Assembly (NCBI RefSeq): GCF_023229695.1
Contig: NZ_JALNYS010000016.1
Coordinates: 20,697-84,696 of the forward strand
Source of the DNA: Sulfuricurvum sp.
Lineage (GTDB): Bacteria; Campylobacterota; Campylobacteria; Campylobacterales; Sulfurimonadaceae
Length of the DNA: 64,000 bases
Direction of reading: 5' to 3'
Part shown: piece by piece, positions 26,998-36,035 of the stretch
Layout: the number at the start of each line of letters is the position of its first letter
Numbering within the stretch: position 1 is the stretch's first letter
Notes under the pieces: generated by a model
Seen by the model: only the letters and a program-made list of their open reading frames with translations
Databases searched by the model: none
Told to the model about the DNA's origin: nothing
Made by a program: the position numbers and the translations under genes

Positions 26998-27013
26998 TCC
27001 TTTTTAAAAAGGA
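26998..27013. promoter_or_regulatory. 16-bp perfect palindrome in a divergent promoter region
   Basis: TCCTTTTTAAAAAGGA is perfectly palindromic. It lies between the thioredoxin-like gene (minus) and the amidohydrolase gene (plus) and contains the ribosome site of the former. A TATAAT at 27044-27049 and TATACT at 27056 may be -10 elements for the plus-strand gene. Confidence 0.3.
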
Positions 27014-27067
27014 CATTGTATCCAAACGTTTTTATATCCGAAATATAATCTATGTTATACTTGGAGT

Positions 27068-28258
27068 ATGAAAGCGCACTCAACCTTATTGTTTAATGCA
27101 ATCGCAAAAGTAGAAGAGCGGGTAATCACGATTCGTCATGACCTTCACGAGCATCCGGAGCTTTCCGGAAAAGAAGAGCGGACCAAATTCTTTCTCAAAG
27201 GTATTTTGGAAGCCGAGGGGATTGAGGTGATCGAATCGGAAAATCACTTCGGTCTTATCGCCAATATCACCTCCGATCCCCTCAAACCGTATGTCGCACT
27301 GCGTGCCGACATGGACGCGCTCCCTATCACGGAGCAAAACGAATTCTCCTACGCTTCACGCGAAAAAGGGATCATGCACGCATGCGGCCATGATGCCCAC
27401 ACGGCCATTGTTCTTGGGGTTGCACTTGCACTCAACGCCATCAAAAACCATCTGAGCGGAAATGTACGATTCCTCTTTCAGCCCTCCGAAGAGATTTTGG
27501 AAGGGGGAAGTTCCGAGATGATCGCCGAAGGGGCCCTTGAGAGTGTCAAAGCCATCTTTGCTCTGCACACCTATCCCTATCTCAAAACAGGGCAAATCGG
27601 CTACAAAAAAGGGGTGATGCTTGCTTCTGCCGATATGTTCGAAATTGAGATCTTCGGGAAAAGTTCCCATGCCGCCAGACCGCATGAAGGGGTCGATGCG
27701 ATACTCGTAACGGCAATGGCCGTCAATTCCCTCAACCATATAGTCTCCCGCCAAATCGATCCGCTCCATCCCGCCGTCATTTCACTGGGGACCATCGAGG
27801 GGGGACGTGCCGCCAATGTCATTTGCGATCATGTCAAACTTCAAGGAACCGTTCGGACGGTCAATCATCAGGTTCGTCACAGTATTCCAAAAATGATGGA
27901 AGTCTCGATAGCGGGGATTTGCAAATCGATGCACGCTTCGTACAAATTTCACTACGATTTCGGTATCCCTGAAGTGTTAAATGACGATACGATGGTTGAG
28001 CGGGTAATTGAAGCGGCTTCCAAAATTGTAGGCAAAGAGAACTGCATCGATTTAGCCGATCCCGTCATGGGGGGGGAAGATTTCGGCCGCTATCTCGAAA
28101 AAGTACCGGGAGCATTTTTCCGTCTGGGAACCGGTAACGAAACGAAAGGGACGTGTGTCGCCCAGCATAACAGCCGTTTTAATGTAGATGATGATGCCCT
28201 GATCATCGGAATGAAACTTCTGGGTTCACTGGCATTGAAGGAAATGGGCAATGGATGA
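27068..28258 (+). CDS. M20-family amidohydrolase (N-acyl amino acid hydrolase type)
   Basis: A 396-residue metallopeptidase-fold hydrolase: RHDLHEHPELSGKEERT, RADMDALPITEQ, MHACGHDAH (metal site, about 105-110), FQPSEEILEGG and MGGEDFGRYLE. It resembles hippurate hydrolase/AmhX/IAA-amino-acid hydrolases, which remove acyl groups from amino acids; the substrate is not evident. Its last 8 bases overlap the start of a GNAT acetyltransferase gene. The pair lies between two copies of a mobile-like repeat. Confidence 0.9.
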   Translation: MKAHSTLLFNAIAKVEERVITIRHDLHEHPELSGKEERTKFFLKGILEAEGIEVIESENHFGLIANITSDPLKPYVALRADMDALPITEQNEFSYASREKGIMHACGHDAHTAIVLGVALALNAIKNHLSGNVRFLFQPSEEILEGGSSEMIAEGALESVKAIFALHTYPYLKTGQIGYKKGVMLASADMFEIEIFGKSSHAARPHEGVDAILVTAMAVNSLNHIVSRQIDPLHPAVISLGTIEGGRAANVICDHVKLQGTVRTVNHQVRHSIPKMMEVSIAGICKSMHASYKFHYDFGIPEVLNDDTMVERVIEAASKIVGKENCIDLADPVMGGEDFGRYLEKVPGAFFRLGTGNETKGTCVAQHNSRFNVDDDALIIGMKLLGSLALKEMGNG

Positions 28259-29270
28259 GCATCTCCATCAACCGATCCTCCCGACCATTACCGCACATCT
28301 CTTTAAAGAGGATGATGCTGCGGGTATCACCCGAGTAATTTACCAAAATTACGGGACCACCTATTATAAAAAACTCTATTACGATACCGATGCCATCAAA
28401 TCGGCGAATAAGGATGGTGCGATCATCTCCATTGTTGCCAAACATGAGGAGAAGATCGTGGGCCATTTTGCGATGATCCCCTCCAGTGTTTCGAATCTTG
28501 CCGAAATTGGCGCTGCTGTCGTCGATCCCATTTTCAAGCATACCGGAATCATGAACCGAATGTTTGATCATCTGGTCACCGTCGCACAACAAAAAGGGTT
28601 TGATGCGATTTATGGGGAGGGGGTGATGCTTCACCCCTACAGCCAAAAAGCCAATCTTCACCACGGAATGAACGAAAGTGCCCTTTTGCTAGGAGAGGTC
28701 CCCTCCTTTATGGAAATCGAACATCTTCCCAAAAAGTCGAAACGAAGCGGTGTCCTTATCGCATTTTTGCTCTTTGATAAAACCCCGCGCTCCCTGTTTC
28801 TCCCTCTGCGCTATCAGAGCATCATTGAAGAGAGTTATCAACAAGCCGGAATCGCAATTAAACCGGCTTGCCGCCCGACATCGACACAACGTCCGGCCAT
28901 CCACTATCGGGTCAATGAGCTGCTCAATACAGCCACCATCGTGATCAACGATCTTTTCACCAAAGAGCAACTAAAGACCCTTCTTGAAACCTTTTTCGTC
29001 CGAAACTGCGATATGATCTATGCCGATATCAATCTTCACCGTATACGATCGATCGATGCCGTTGTCGAGATGCTCAACCAATCCTCTTTTTTTTACAGCG
29101 GCATCTTTTTCTCTTTTTACGCCAACGAAGACTATCTCCGGTTACAGCGTAAAAACAGTTCGGATATCGAGGAAGAACAACTGGTGTGCTACTCTGAGAC
29201 CTCTAAAAAACTGCTCGCATTTATCACGCAAGATGAGCGATCCCTCTGCGGCACAAATGCAGCACCTTAA
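28251..29270 (+). CDS. GNAT-family N-acetyltransferase
   Basis: A 339-residue protein. The N-terminal half is GNAT-like: KIVGHFAMIP, then EIGAAVVDPIFKHTGIMNRMFDHLVTVAQQKG (acetyl-CoA loop of motif A, about 85-120) and YSQKANLHHGMNESALLLG. The C-terminal half (about 170-339) is not recognised. It overlaps the preceding amidohydrolase gene, suggesting linked acylation and deacylation. The stop is followed at once by a repeat copy. Confidence 0.75.
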   Translation: MDEHLHQPILPTITAHLFKEDDAAGITRVIYQNYGTTYYKKLYYDTDAIKSANKDGAIISIVAKHEEKIVGHFAMIPSSVSNLAEIGAAVVDPIFKHTGIMNRMFDHLVTVAQQKGFDAIYGEGVMLHPYSQKANLHHGMNESALLLGEVPSFMEIEHLPKKSKRSGVLIAFLLFDKTPRSLFLPLRYQSIIEESYQQAGIAIKPACRPTSTQRPAIHYRVNELLNTATIVINDLFTKEQLKTLLETFFVRNCDMIYADINLHRIRSIDAVVEMLNQSSFFYSGIFFSFYANEDYLRLQRKNSSDIEEEQLVCYSETSKKLLAFITQDERSLCGTNAAP

Positions 29271-29380
29271 TAACTGACCTTACGCACCTTGCCTTAAGGG
29301 GTACTTCAAGGGGAGTTAATCTCCCGTATCCGAAAGATACGGGTAGCTTTAGGGGGTTGTAGGGACATCAGTTAATAAGT
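29271..29380. repeat. MITE-like repeat, short copy
   Basis: Begins AACTGACCTTACGCA like the copy at 26395. It carries the same hairpin CCCGTATC-CGAAA-GATACGGG (29323-29343) and GGGTTGTAGGGAC, then jumps to ACATCAGTTAATAAG. About 40 bases present in the long copy (two hairpins and the inner part of the right end) are missing. It fills the space between two convergent genes; its right end supplies the dapE stop codon region. Confidence 0.65.
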
Positions 29381-30466
29381 TTTAATCACGTCTGAAAAAA
29401 CGTCATACAATTGGGTCACCTCATCCACACCGGTCCGCTCATTGGGCGCATGGATCGTATCGTTTTTGACCCCGAACTCAATGACATCAATCCCGAATTC
29501 GGCGATAAAGCGTGCATCCGACGTTCCTCCGGCCGTGGAGTGTTTCGGTTTTATCCCGGTCACACGACCGATTGAAGCATCCAACGCTTTGACAATTCTC
29601 GTATGGATATTGGTCATAAACGGTTTGGCCGACTGATCCAGCTTGAGGGTATAGTTCATCTCTTTAAAATAGCGATGGACAAAATTTTCAATATCCTCTT
29701 TGGTTGTTTTCGTCGAGTTGCGAACATTGAACATCATTTTAAGTTTCCCCGGAGTGACATTGGTCACCTCCATTCCGGCACGGATATCGGTAATGACAAA
29801 TTGACTCGGACTGAAAAACGCATCCCCCTTATCCAAATCAACCCCCGCCATGTGCTGAAGTACCTGAGAAACTTTATGAATCGGATTCGTCGCTTTTTCA
29901 GGATAAGCCGCATGTCCCTGCTTCCCGTGTTTTTCAATAACACCGTTGATCGAACCGCGCCGTCCCACTTTCATGGCATCCCCGAAATTCTGTTCGCAGG
30001 TCGGCTCCGCGACAATCACCGCATCGGGAAGCATATGGTGTTCCTTGAGATAATGCAACACTTCAAGCGTCCCGTATTTGGCAGCCCCTTCCTCATCCGA
30101 AGTGAGAAGAAGGGAGAGGGTTCCGTTAAAGGATTCTGCCTCTTTAAGCGCCTGAACCGATGCGGCGACACCGCTTTTCATATCCTGAGCCCCTCGGGCA
30201 TAGATATATCCCCCTTTTTCAACGGCTTCGAACGGATCGGAATGCCACCCTTCCCCGGCGGGAACCACATCGACATGACCGGCGAAACACAAGTGGGGAC
30301 CCTCTGCGAAACGGCGGTAGGCGAAGATATTTTTTACCTCGTTCCGATCTATCCGGATAAAGGTGAATTCATCCAGATACCCTTCCAAAAAATCAAATAT
30401 CCCCCCCTCTTCGGGGGTTACACTTTTGGATTCCAAAAGTCTTTTAAAAAGTTTTATAACATCCAA
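29372..30466 (-). CDS. dapE: Succinyl-diaminopimelate desuccinylase
   Basis: A 364-residue M20 metalloenzyme for lysine and meso-diaminopimelate synthesis: CFAGHVDVVPAGEGW (about 56-70), ARGAQDMKSGVAA, TSDEEGAAKYGT, AEPTCEQNFGD, GRRGSINGV and the C-terminal HSTAGGTSDARF. Length fits DapE. It follows the MutS-HNH gene by 3 bases. Its stop codon region coincides with the end of the short repeat. Confidence 0.93.
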   Translation of the reverse strand: MDVIKLFKRLLESKSVTPEEGGIFDFLEGYLDEFTFIRIDRNEVKNIFAYRRFAEGPHLCFAGHVDVVPAGEGWHSDPFEAVEKGGYIYARGAQDMKSGVAASVQALKEAESFNGTLSLLLTSDEEGAAKYGTLEVLHYLKEHHMLPDAVIVAEPTCEQNFGDAMKVGRRGSINGVIEKHGKQGHAAYPEKATNPIHKVSQVLQHMAGVDLDKGDAFFSPSQFVITDIRAGMEVTNVTPGKLKMMFNVRNSTKTTKEDIENFVHRYFKEMNYTLKLDQSAKPFMTNIHTRIVKALDASIGRVTGIKPKHSTAGGTSDARFIAEFGIDVIEFGVKNDTIHAPNERTGVDEVTQLYDVFSDVIKTY

Positions 30467-30469
30467 ATC

Positions 30470-32530
30470 TTATCCTTGCAACTGCATCTCATATTCCATA
30501 CGCAAACCTTGAGGTGTCATTATAAATCCTCGCACTTTGATTTTGCCTTCAGCCATCATCCGATGATGCCGACCACAGAGGGGTATAAGGTGATGATGCT
30601 CTCTTTCCGCACCCTTTTTTTGATCCACTCGCACCAACGCACCGCAAATGATGCATTCGCACACCACGACATCCCGGTAACGCTTCATATGCTCCTTTTT
30701 ATGGCCCAATTCCAAAAGGGTATACTCTTTTGCAAGATTTTCACGCAGCCGTTTGGCATTTTTCAAAAAAGCCGGATGCATATGGAGCGACTCGGCGAAT
30801 TCAAGTCCGTAAACACTGCTCCCCCTTCCGGCTCTGAGAATACGATCATAAAGGAGAGAATCACTGTTTTCATCGTAACGGACACTTAAATGAAGACTCA
30901 CCACGTGACGTAGTCCGGTCAGTTCCTGAACCATCGAAAGTTGATGCAAATGGGTAGTCATTAAAAATAAAACCCCCTTCGAAGCCAGCTCCATCACTGT
31001 AGCCGCTACAATCGCAACGGCGGAGAGGGTTTCGGTACCGTGACTGATCTCGTCACCCAAAACCAGCGTTTTTGGGGTAATACGGTGAAAAATCGTATTC
31101 AGTTCCAACATCTCCACCCCGAACGTCGAAAGTGATTTCGCTACATTGTCCCGCGAAAGGATACGGGTATAAAGACCATCAAACAATGAGAATGTCATCG
31201 AAGCGGCAGGGACAAAAAATCCGGCTTGCGCTAAAACTACCGCAATCCCGATACTTTTCATTAAGGAAGATTTCCCGCTTGAATTGATTCCGTAGAGAAG
31301 GACACCGTTAATATCGGCCCCGTCATGCACTTTCGAATCAAGCATCACCGTATTGGGATAAGGGAGGTCGAGGTAGTCACGTTTTCCCATCACGATATCG
31401 TTTGCGACATACGCAATCCCCTGGGATTCGACCAATAAATGACGAAGTCCCATCACCTGCAAAAAATTATCATCCCTTCGGGTTTGGATCACTCGGGGAC
31501 GGGAGAGGCCATAGTGTTTTGAAACCCGCGCCGAAGAAACCGCCACATCGACTTGAGCAATGAAATGCAATAACGATCGGACAAACGGAACATATTGTTT
31601 TACCCAACGCCGATTTTGGTAATAGACCATCAAACCGTTGCAGCAAGGTAAAATCTCCTCTTCCGGCGTAAAAAAAATGGGAACTTTATGCGTTGTCAAA
31701 TAGGCTAAAAGGTTCAAAACCTCTTGCATCGATCCGACACAACGTTCCGCCGTCTCCACACTCCCTTTTTGATTCTCGATAAGAAGCCACATCTCTTCCA
31801 AATCCCCGATCACCGATAGCATCTTCGCGATAACGGTATCATGCGGGCTCAGCCATTCACACCAGTTGTAACGGCGTTCCAACTCTTCAACATCCCGGAT
31901 GGGAAGGTGCAAACGCAATCGCCCCAGCCGTTTCCCCATAGGCGTCACCATTTTTAATACCAATGCGTCGACGCTAAGGGCACGCGGGTCCGCAGAGGTA
32001 ATCTCTAGCTGCTCCAACGCATTGTTGCCGATCTCCAACAATCCCGATATATCCAAAATAAAAGGGGATGAAATCGGAAGATAGGGCGATTGACGGACCA
32101 TGACGGACACCATTGCCAGCGCCTGAGCGGCCAATGGACGCGATTCCAACGAAAGATGTTCATGGGGAGTGAGCAACGTATTGAGTGCAAACGTCTCTTG
32201 AAAAAGGGGAATCTGATCTTCACAATTTATCGATCCATCGCTCACGTCATAATCAAAAAATTCAAAATGATTTTTTAACTCCGCAATGAGCTCCTTGCTC
32301 GAAGCACCGATCCGCAGCCGTTTGACATTCCCGATAGAGAGGAGGTGTTGCACCTGATCAACCGCCCCGTACGGATGAAACGGACTGCTCTTTATCTCGC
32401 ACACCCAGCTTTGCATTCCCAAACGCTCTACGTAAGCGAAACCGATACAAATGCCGTTTTGCCCTTTATCTATATAAACTGCTCCAACAGAACCGTTTAT
32501 CAAAAAATCATCAAATGAATAGCTGTTCAT
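30470..32530 (-). CDS. MutS-family ATPase with C-terminal HNH nuclease
   Basis: A 686-residue protein. The N-terminus starts at what looks like the MutS connector domain (GAVYIDKGQNGICIGFAYVE); I see no mismatch-reading domain with an F-x-E motif. Lever/core helices follow, then the ATPase with Walker A GINSSGKSSL (about 418), LSTFGVEMLEL and Walker B LVLGDEISHGTETLSA. Residues about 620-660 form an HNH zinc nuclease (CIIC, HHHLIPLCGRHHRM). MutS-HNH fusions are known as the MutS7 group from Campylobacterota, octocoral mitochondria and giant viruses. Assignment to MutS7 is my inference; it is short for that group. Confidence 0.82.
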   Translation of the reverse strand: MNSYSFDDFLINGSVGAVYIDKGQNGICIGFAYVERLGMQSWVCEIKSSPFHPYGAVDQVQHLLSIGNVKRLRIGASSKELIAELKNHFEFFDYDVSDGSINCEDQIPLFQETFALNTLLTPHEHLSLESRPLAAQALAMVSVMVRQSPYLPISSPFILDISGLLEIGNNALEQLEITSADPRALSVDALVLKMVTPMGKRLGRLRLHLPIRDVEELERRYNWCEWLSPHDTVIAKMLSVIGDLEEMWLLIENQKGSVETAERCVGSMQEVLNLLAYLTTHKVPIFFTPEEEILPCCNGLMVYYQNRRWVKQYVPFVRSLLHFIAQVDVAVSSARVSKHYGLSRPRVIQTRRDDNFLQVMGLRHLLVESQGIAYVANDIVMGKRDYLDLPYPNTVMLDSKVHDGADINGVLLYGINSSGKSSLMKSIGIAVVLAQAGFFVPAASMTFSLFDGLYTRILSRDNVAKSLSTFGVEMLELNTIFHRITPKTLVLGDEISHGTETLSAVAIVAATVMELASKGVLFLMTTHLHQLSMVQELTGLRHVVSLHLSVRYDENSDSLLYDRILRAGRGSSVYGLEFAESLHMHPAFLKNAKRLRENLAKEYTLLELGHKKEHMKRYRDVVVCECIICGALVRVDQKKGAEREHHHLIPLCGRHHRMMAEGKIKVRGFIMTPQGLRMEYEMQLQG

Positions 32531-32717
32531 ACCACGATTATACCTTTTTTGAACTCAAATTGCCCGATCCACTTTGATTTAAGATATAATTTTCGAATAT
32601 GAGAAAAAAATAAGTTTAAGTGCTTTAACGGTTTTGTAACATTACGCTGATTAGAATACGTTTTTTATGAAATACTAAAGTTCTATATACCACCATGAGA
32701 AGAGAGATTATCATCCT

Positions 32718-33140
32718 ATGAAACGCCCTACTCCGATAAATGAAGAAGTTTTATTCGACGGACGCAGTCTTATATCCGAAACCGATACAAAAGGGATTAT
32801 TACCTATATCAATCGAAAATTCACCGAAATGACAGGGTATACCGCCGTGGAAGCCGTAGGTCAGCCCCACAGTCTGTTACGCCATCCCGATATGCCGAAA
32901 GCGGGATTTGAACAAATGTGGAAAGTGATTGAAAGCGGTAAAATCTGGGAAGGATATGTTAAAAATCTCCGCAAAGACGGCAAATTCTACTGGGTTGTTG
33001 TCCATATTGTCCCAAAACTGGACGAAGAAGGGAGTGTCATCGGCTACATTGCATCCCGTAAAATGCCGGACCGCAACCGCTTGAGAATCATCGAAGAGCA
33101 ATACGCTCAATTGTTAGCCGAAGAGAAGCAAGGTAAATAA
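32718..33140 (+). CDS. Stand-alone PAS-domain sensor (Aer-like)
   Basis: A 140-residue single PAS domain: ISETDTKGIITYINRKFTEMTGYTAVEAVGQPHSLLRHPDMPKAGF, then GYVKNLRKDGKFYWVVVHI. This is the Aer-type FAD/redox PAS pattern, without a membrane anchor, HAMP or signalling domain. Campylobacterota often pair such PAS proteins with a separate signalling protein; none adjoins. A hairpin terminator follows. Confidence 0.85.
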   Translation: MKRPTPINEEVLFDGRSLISETDTKGIITYINRKFTEMTGYTAVEAVGQPHSLLRHPDMPKAGFEQMWKVIESGKIWEGYVKNLRKDGKFYWVVVHIVPKLDEEGSVIGYIASRKMPDRNRLRIIEEQYAQLLAEEKQGK

Positions 33141-33144
33141 TCGC

Positions 33145-34464
33145 TTAGAGAGTGGTATGAAGCCACTCTTTTTTTTGATACACCCTCCAAAACCACCACC
33201 CTTTAATAAACGTTTCCATACTCATCGCAACGTATACCCAGACAATCTCCCACCCCATCCCCATGACGGCATAAGAAGGGATAATACGGAAACACCATAA
33301 AGAGAGCGTATTGATCCGTAAGGTGGTTTTCGTAGCCCCTGCCCCTCGCAATGCACCGCTAAAGACAAACGTCAATGCCAGCGGGATTTGTGAAATACCG
33401 ACTAACCGCAGATAAAGGGACGCTTGCTCGATTGTCAATAGATCGTGGGTAAACAAGGAAGCAAGCTTCTCGGGAAAGAGAAATAATACGATGCCGACAC
33501 TCCCCATAAACATTGCCGCGACTTTGGCACTGAGTATCCCTGAATAATAGGCATTTTCCAGTTTTTTGGCACCGATATTTTGCCCCGCAAGGACCATCGC
33601 CGCAACCGAGAACCCAAATCCGGGCATGAATGCCAATGCTTCGATGCGCAAACCGATCTGGTATCCCGCCATTGCATGGGTTCCGTACGATCCGATAATC
33701 ATCACAAACAGCATAAAGGAGCCGACTCCGATGCTCCGTTCATACGCCGCAGGGGTACCGATTCGAAGCACTTTTTTCAGATCATTTTTGGAAAATACCG
33801 GATAAATTCCCAAGGCTCCCCTGCGATTGGCAAATATCCAACCGTACAGTATCAGATTAAAAGCATACGCACACACGGTTGCATAAGCAGCTCCGGCAAC
33901 CCCCATAGCCTCAAATCCGCCATGCCCGAAAATAAAAAGATAATTCAACCCCGCATTTAAAAAAGCGGAAAAGATTTTAATATACAACGAACTCCGGGTA
34001 TCCCCTGCGGCGGAGAGGGCATTGTAGGCCAGTGCATCCAAAAAAATAAACGTCATCCCCAGTGACAAGATGCCGAAATAGCGGTTCCCTAAAACAATCA
34101 CATCCTCAGCCGATCCCATCCATCGAAAAAAGTGGCCGCTAAAATACCATCCGCTCAATCCGACGACTATGGATAACGCAATGGCAAAATAGGCGGTCGA
34201 AAACATTACCCTCGATCCCCTCTTCACCCGTCCGCTTCCGATATATCGGGAGATCAAAGCAGTAGAACCGACGATATAAAGCGTCATGGCCACTTGAATC
34301 ATCATCATAAACTGCATGCTGAGCCCTACTGCGGCCAATGCCGCCGCACCCAATGAGCCGACCATGATCAAATCAATCAAAATTTGGAGAATATCAAGAA
34401 GATGTTTAAAGGCCGCCGGGATGGCTAAGGCCAAAACGTTCTGTCGCATCGAAGAGGTGTTCAA
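33145..34464 (-). CDS. MATE-family efflux transporter
   Basis: A 439-residue inner-membrane protein with about 12 hydrophobic helices and the MATE pattern (ALAIPAAFKHLLDILQILIDLIMVG, RYIGSGRVKRG in the first half; AMVLAGQNIGAKKLENA in the second). It probably exports drugs or metabolites by cation antiport. The frame begins with TTG at 34464, overlapping the upstream stop (TTGA); an ATG at 34449 is the alternative. Operon with the two genes upstream. Confidence 0.88.
   Translation of the reverse strand: MNTSSMRQNVLALAIPAAFKHLLDILQILIDLIMVGSLGAAALAAVGLSMQFMMMIQVAMTLYIVGSTALISRYIGSGRVKRGSRVMFSTAYFAIALSIVVGLSGWYFSGHFFRWMGSAEDVIVLGNRYFGILSLGMTFIFLDALAYNALSAAGDTRSSLYIKIFSAFLNAGLNYLFIFGHGGFEAMGVAGAAYATVCAYAFNLILYGWIFANRRGALGIYPVFSKNDLKKVLRIGTPAAYERSIGVGSFMLFVMIIGSYGTHAMAGYQIGLRIEALAFMPGFGFSVAAMVLAGQNIGAKKLENAYYSGILSAKVAAMFMGSVGIVLFLFPEKLASLFTHDLLTIEQASLYLRLVGISQIPLALTFVFSGALRGAGATKTTLRINTLSLWCFRIIPSYAVMGMGWEIVWVYVAMSMETFIKGWWFWRVYQKKEWLHTTL
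33148..33177 (+). terminator. Rho-independent terminator of the PAS gene
   Basis: AGAGTGG (33149-33155) and CCACTCT (33163-33169) form a 7-bp stem followed by eight T residues. It lies 9 bases past the PAS gene stop, inside the 3' end of the convergent MATE gene, whose last codons it encodes. Confidence 0.75.
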
Positions 34465-34745
34465 GCGTTAACTAATCTTGCAATCTCATGCATCGCATCA
34501 AACAAAGACTCTTTTGTTGGATAGTGAAACTCAATTCGATTCACCGGCACTTCCCCCACCGGATCAAAATCACAAATCAGCACATAACATTCCAACGTAA
34601 TCACCTCTTCTTTGAGTTCCGCCCACTCCAGCGAAACCGACGCTCTCTCTCCTGCGGCATGGATCAATGCCGCAGGATAGAGCCGGGTCACTTTTGAAAG
34701 GTCCGCCGTTACCCCCTCATGTTCATACAAAATAGCCGGTTTCAT
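34461..34745 (-). CDS. Hypothetical protein, 94 residues
   Basis: A soluble acidic protein with mixed alpha/beta character, no signal peptide and no motif I recognise (AILYEHEGVTADLSKVTRLY at the start, PTKESLFDAMHEIARLV at the end). Its ATG overlaps the stop of the MFS gene (ATGA) and its end overlaps the MATE gene, so it is a real member of a three-gene operon. Confidence 0.7.
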   Translation of the reverse strand: MKPAILYEHEGVTADLSKVTRLYPAALIHAAGERASVSLEWAELKEEVITLECYVLICDFDPVGEVPVNRIEFHYPTKESLFDAMHEIARLVNA

Positions 34746-35947
34746 TCAATCTCCTCCAGTGCAAAATGGTTCCGTATCCAACCGTAATAGCCGCTCGCAA
34801 TCAAAAACAGTACCGCCAAAATCATCGTAATGCTCTCCAGGGAGTAGTTCAATTTAGCCAGATACCCGATCATTAACGACGTCAACGTCCCCACCCCTAA
34901 AAAAATCATATCGTTATACGCAATAACCCTACCGTAATACTCCTCTTTTGTATGATGCTGCAATAGCGTGTAGGTATAGGACCATAACGTTGTCGTTACA
35001 AATCCTACCAATACCGATGCTGCCAAAGAGAGGTAAAAATCACTCAAAACCATTGCCCACAATGCGATGGCAACGGCTTCAGCAATGAGCAAATAGCGCA
35101 AACGGCGATTATTCATCCGATGTCCCAGCACCATCGGACCGATAACAAGCCCAATGGCACGGGAGGCATGTACCAACCCGATCGCCATGGAAACGGCAAT
35201 GACGTTCGAATAATAATATTTTGCACTCAATGCGACCAAAGCGTCAAATGCCGTCAATCCGATCACCGCATGAAGCAGCATCAGATGAAAAACAATTTTG
35301 TGGGTACGGATATAGTTATAAGCATCCGCCATCATTGCGGTAAAGCCGATCTTGACCTTTTCAACTTTCAGATCAATGTGCAACCCCTTCAAAAGGAGCA
35401 GAACAAGGGCAAAAAGTCCGGCATCCAACAAAAATGCGCTGCTCGTTCCCAACCAATAAACGAACATCCCGCTCAATGCCATCCCCAACGTATACGATAA
35501 TGACCAAATGATCGAGTGAATCTCATTGGCGGCTTGAAGAACTTTCCCCTCCACTATTCTCGGAAGGAGCGACATTTCGACCGTAAAATGAAAACTCGAT
35601 GCCCCCATACGGATAAATACCAGAATATACAACAGCCACAGCATCTGGATCGTATCAATACTAAGGAGCAACAAAGTGCAAACAATTTCAATCACTGTCA
35701 AAAAAATCAATAATCTTTTCGGACTGATACGGTCGATTATCACACCGCTTAAAGGGGCTTGCAGCACACCCGGTAAAAAATGAAGTGCCGCGACAAAGGC
35801 AATGATCGTTGCATCTACTTCCATTTGAATCAATAGCGTATAAATGGCAACATTACTGAACCAAGCACCGAAATAAGCGATGAGCTGGATCAGCGAGAGG
35901 CGGCGCAGTAACGGAAAATTTTGTAAAAGGACCCAATATCGTTTCAT
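34742..35947 (-). CDS. MFS transporter
   Basis: A 401-residue membrane protein with about 10-12 hydrophobic segments and the MFS loop-2/3-like GVIIDRISPKRLLIF (about 68-82) and a later AIGLVIGPMVLGHRM. It resembles the MFS_3/enterobactin-exporter-like group; the substrate is unknown. It is first gene of the operon with the 94-residue ORF and the MATE gene. Confidence 0.85.
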   Translation of the reverse strand: MKRYWVLLQNFPLLRRLSLIQLIAYFGAWFSNVAIYTLLIQMEVDATIIAFVAALHFLPGVLQAPLSGVIIDRISPKRLLIFLTVIEIVCTLLLLSIDTIQMLWLLYILVFIRMGASSFHFTVEMSLLPRIVEGKVLQAANEIHSIIWSLSYTLGMALSGMFVYWLGTSSAFLLDAGLFALVLLLLKGLHIDLKVEKVKIGFTAMMADAYNYIRTHKIVFHLMLLHAVIGLTAFDALVALSAKYYYSNVIAVSMAIGLVHASRAIGLVIGPMVLGHRMNNRRLRYLLIAEAVAIALWAMVLSDFYLSLAASVLVGFVTTTLWSYTYTLLQHHTKEEYYGRVIAYNDMIFLGVGTLTSLMIGYLAKLNYSLESITMILAVLFLIASGYYGWIRNHFALEEIE

Positions 35948-35971
35948 AAACGCAAGGGTATCATAGATTGC

Positions 35972-35998
35972 TAAAGTTTTAATTCATATGGACGATCT
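35972..35998 (+). promoter_or_regulatory. Sigma28 (FliA)-type promoter of flaG
   Basis: TAAAGTTT (35972-35979), an 11-base spacer, and GACGATCT (35991-35998) closely match the sigma28 consensus TAAAGTTT-N11-GCCGATAA: the -35 is perfect and the -10 has 5 of 8 bases. It lies 38 bases before the flaG ATG. Late flagellar expression is inferred. Confidence 0.7.
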
Positions 35999-36035
35999 AG
36001 TAAACAGATAATCTTTCAGATGAAGGAGAACCAAT

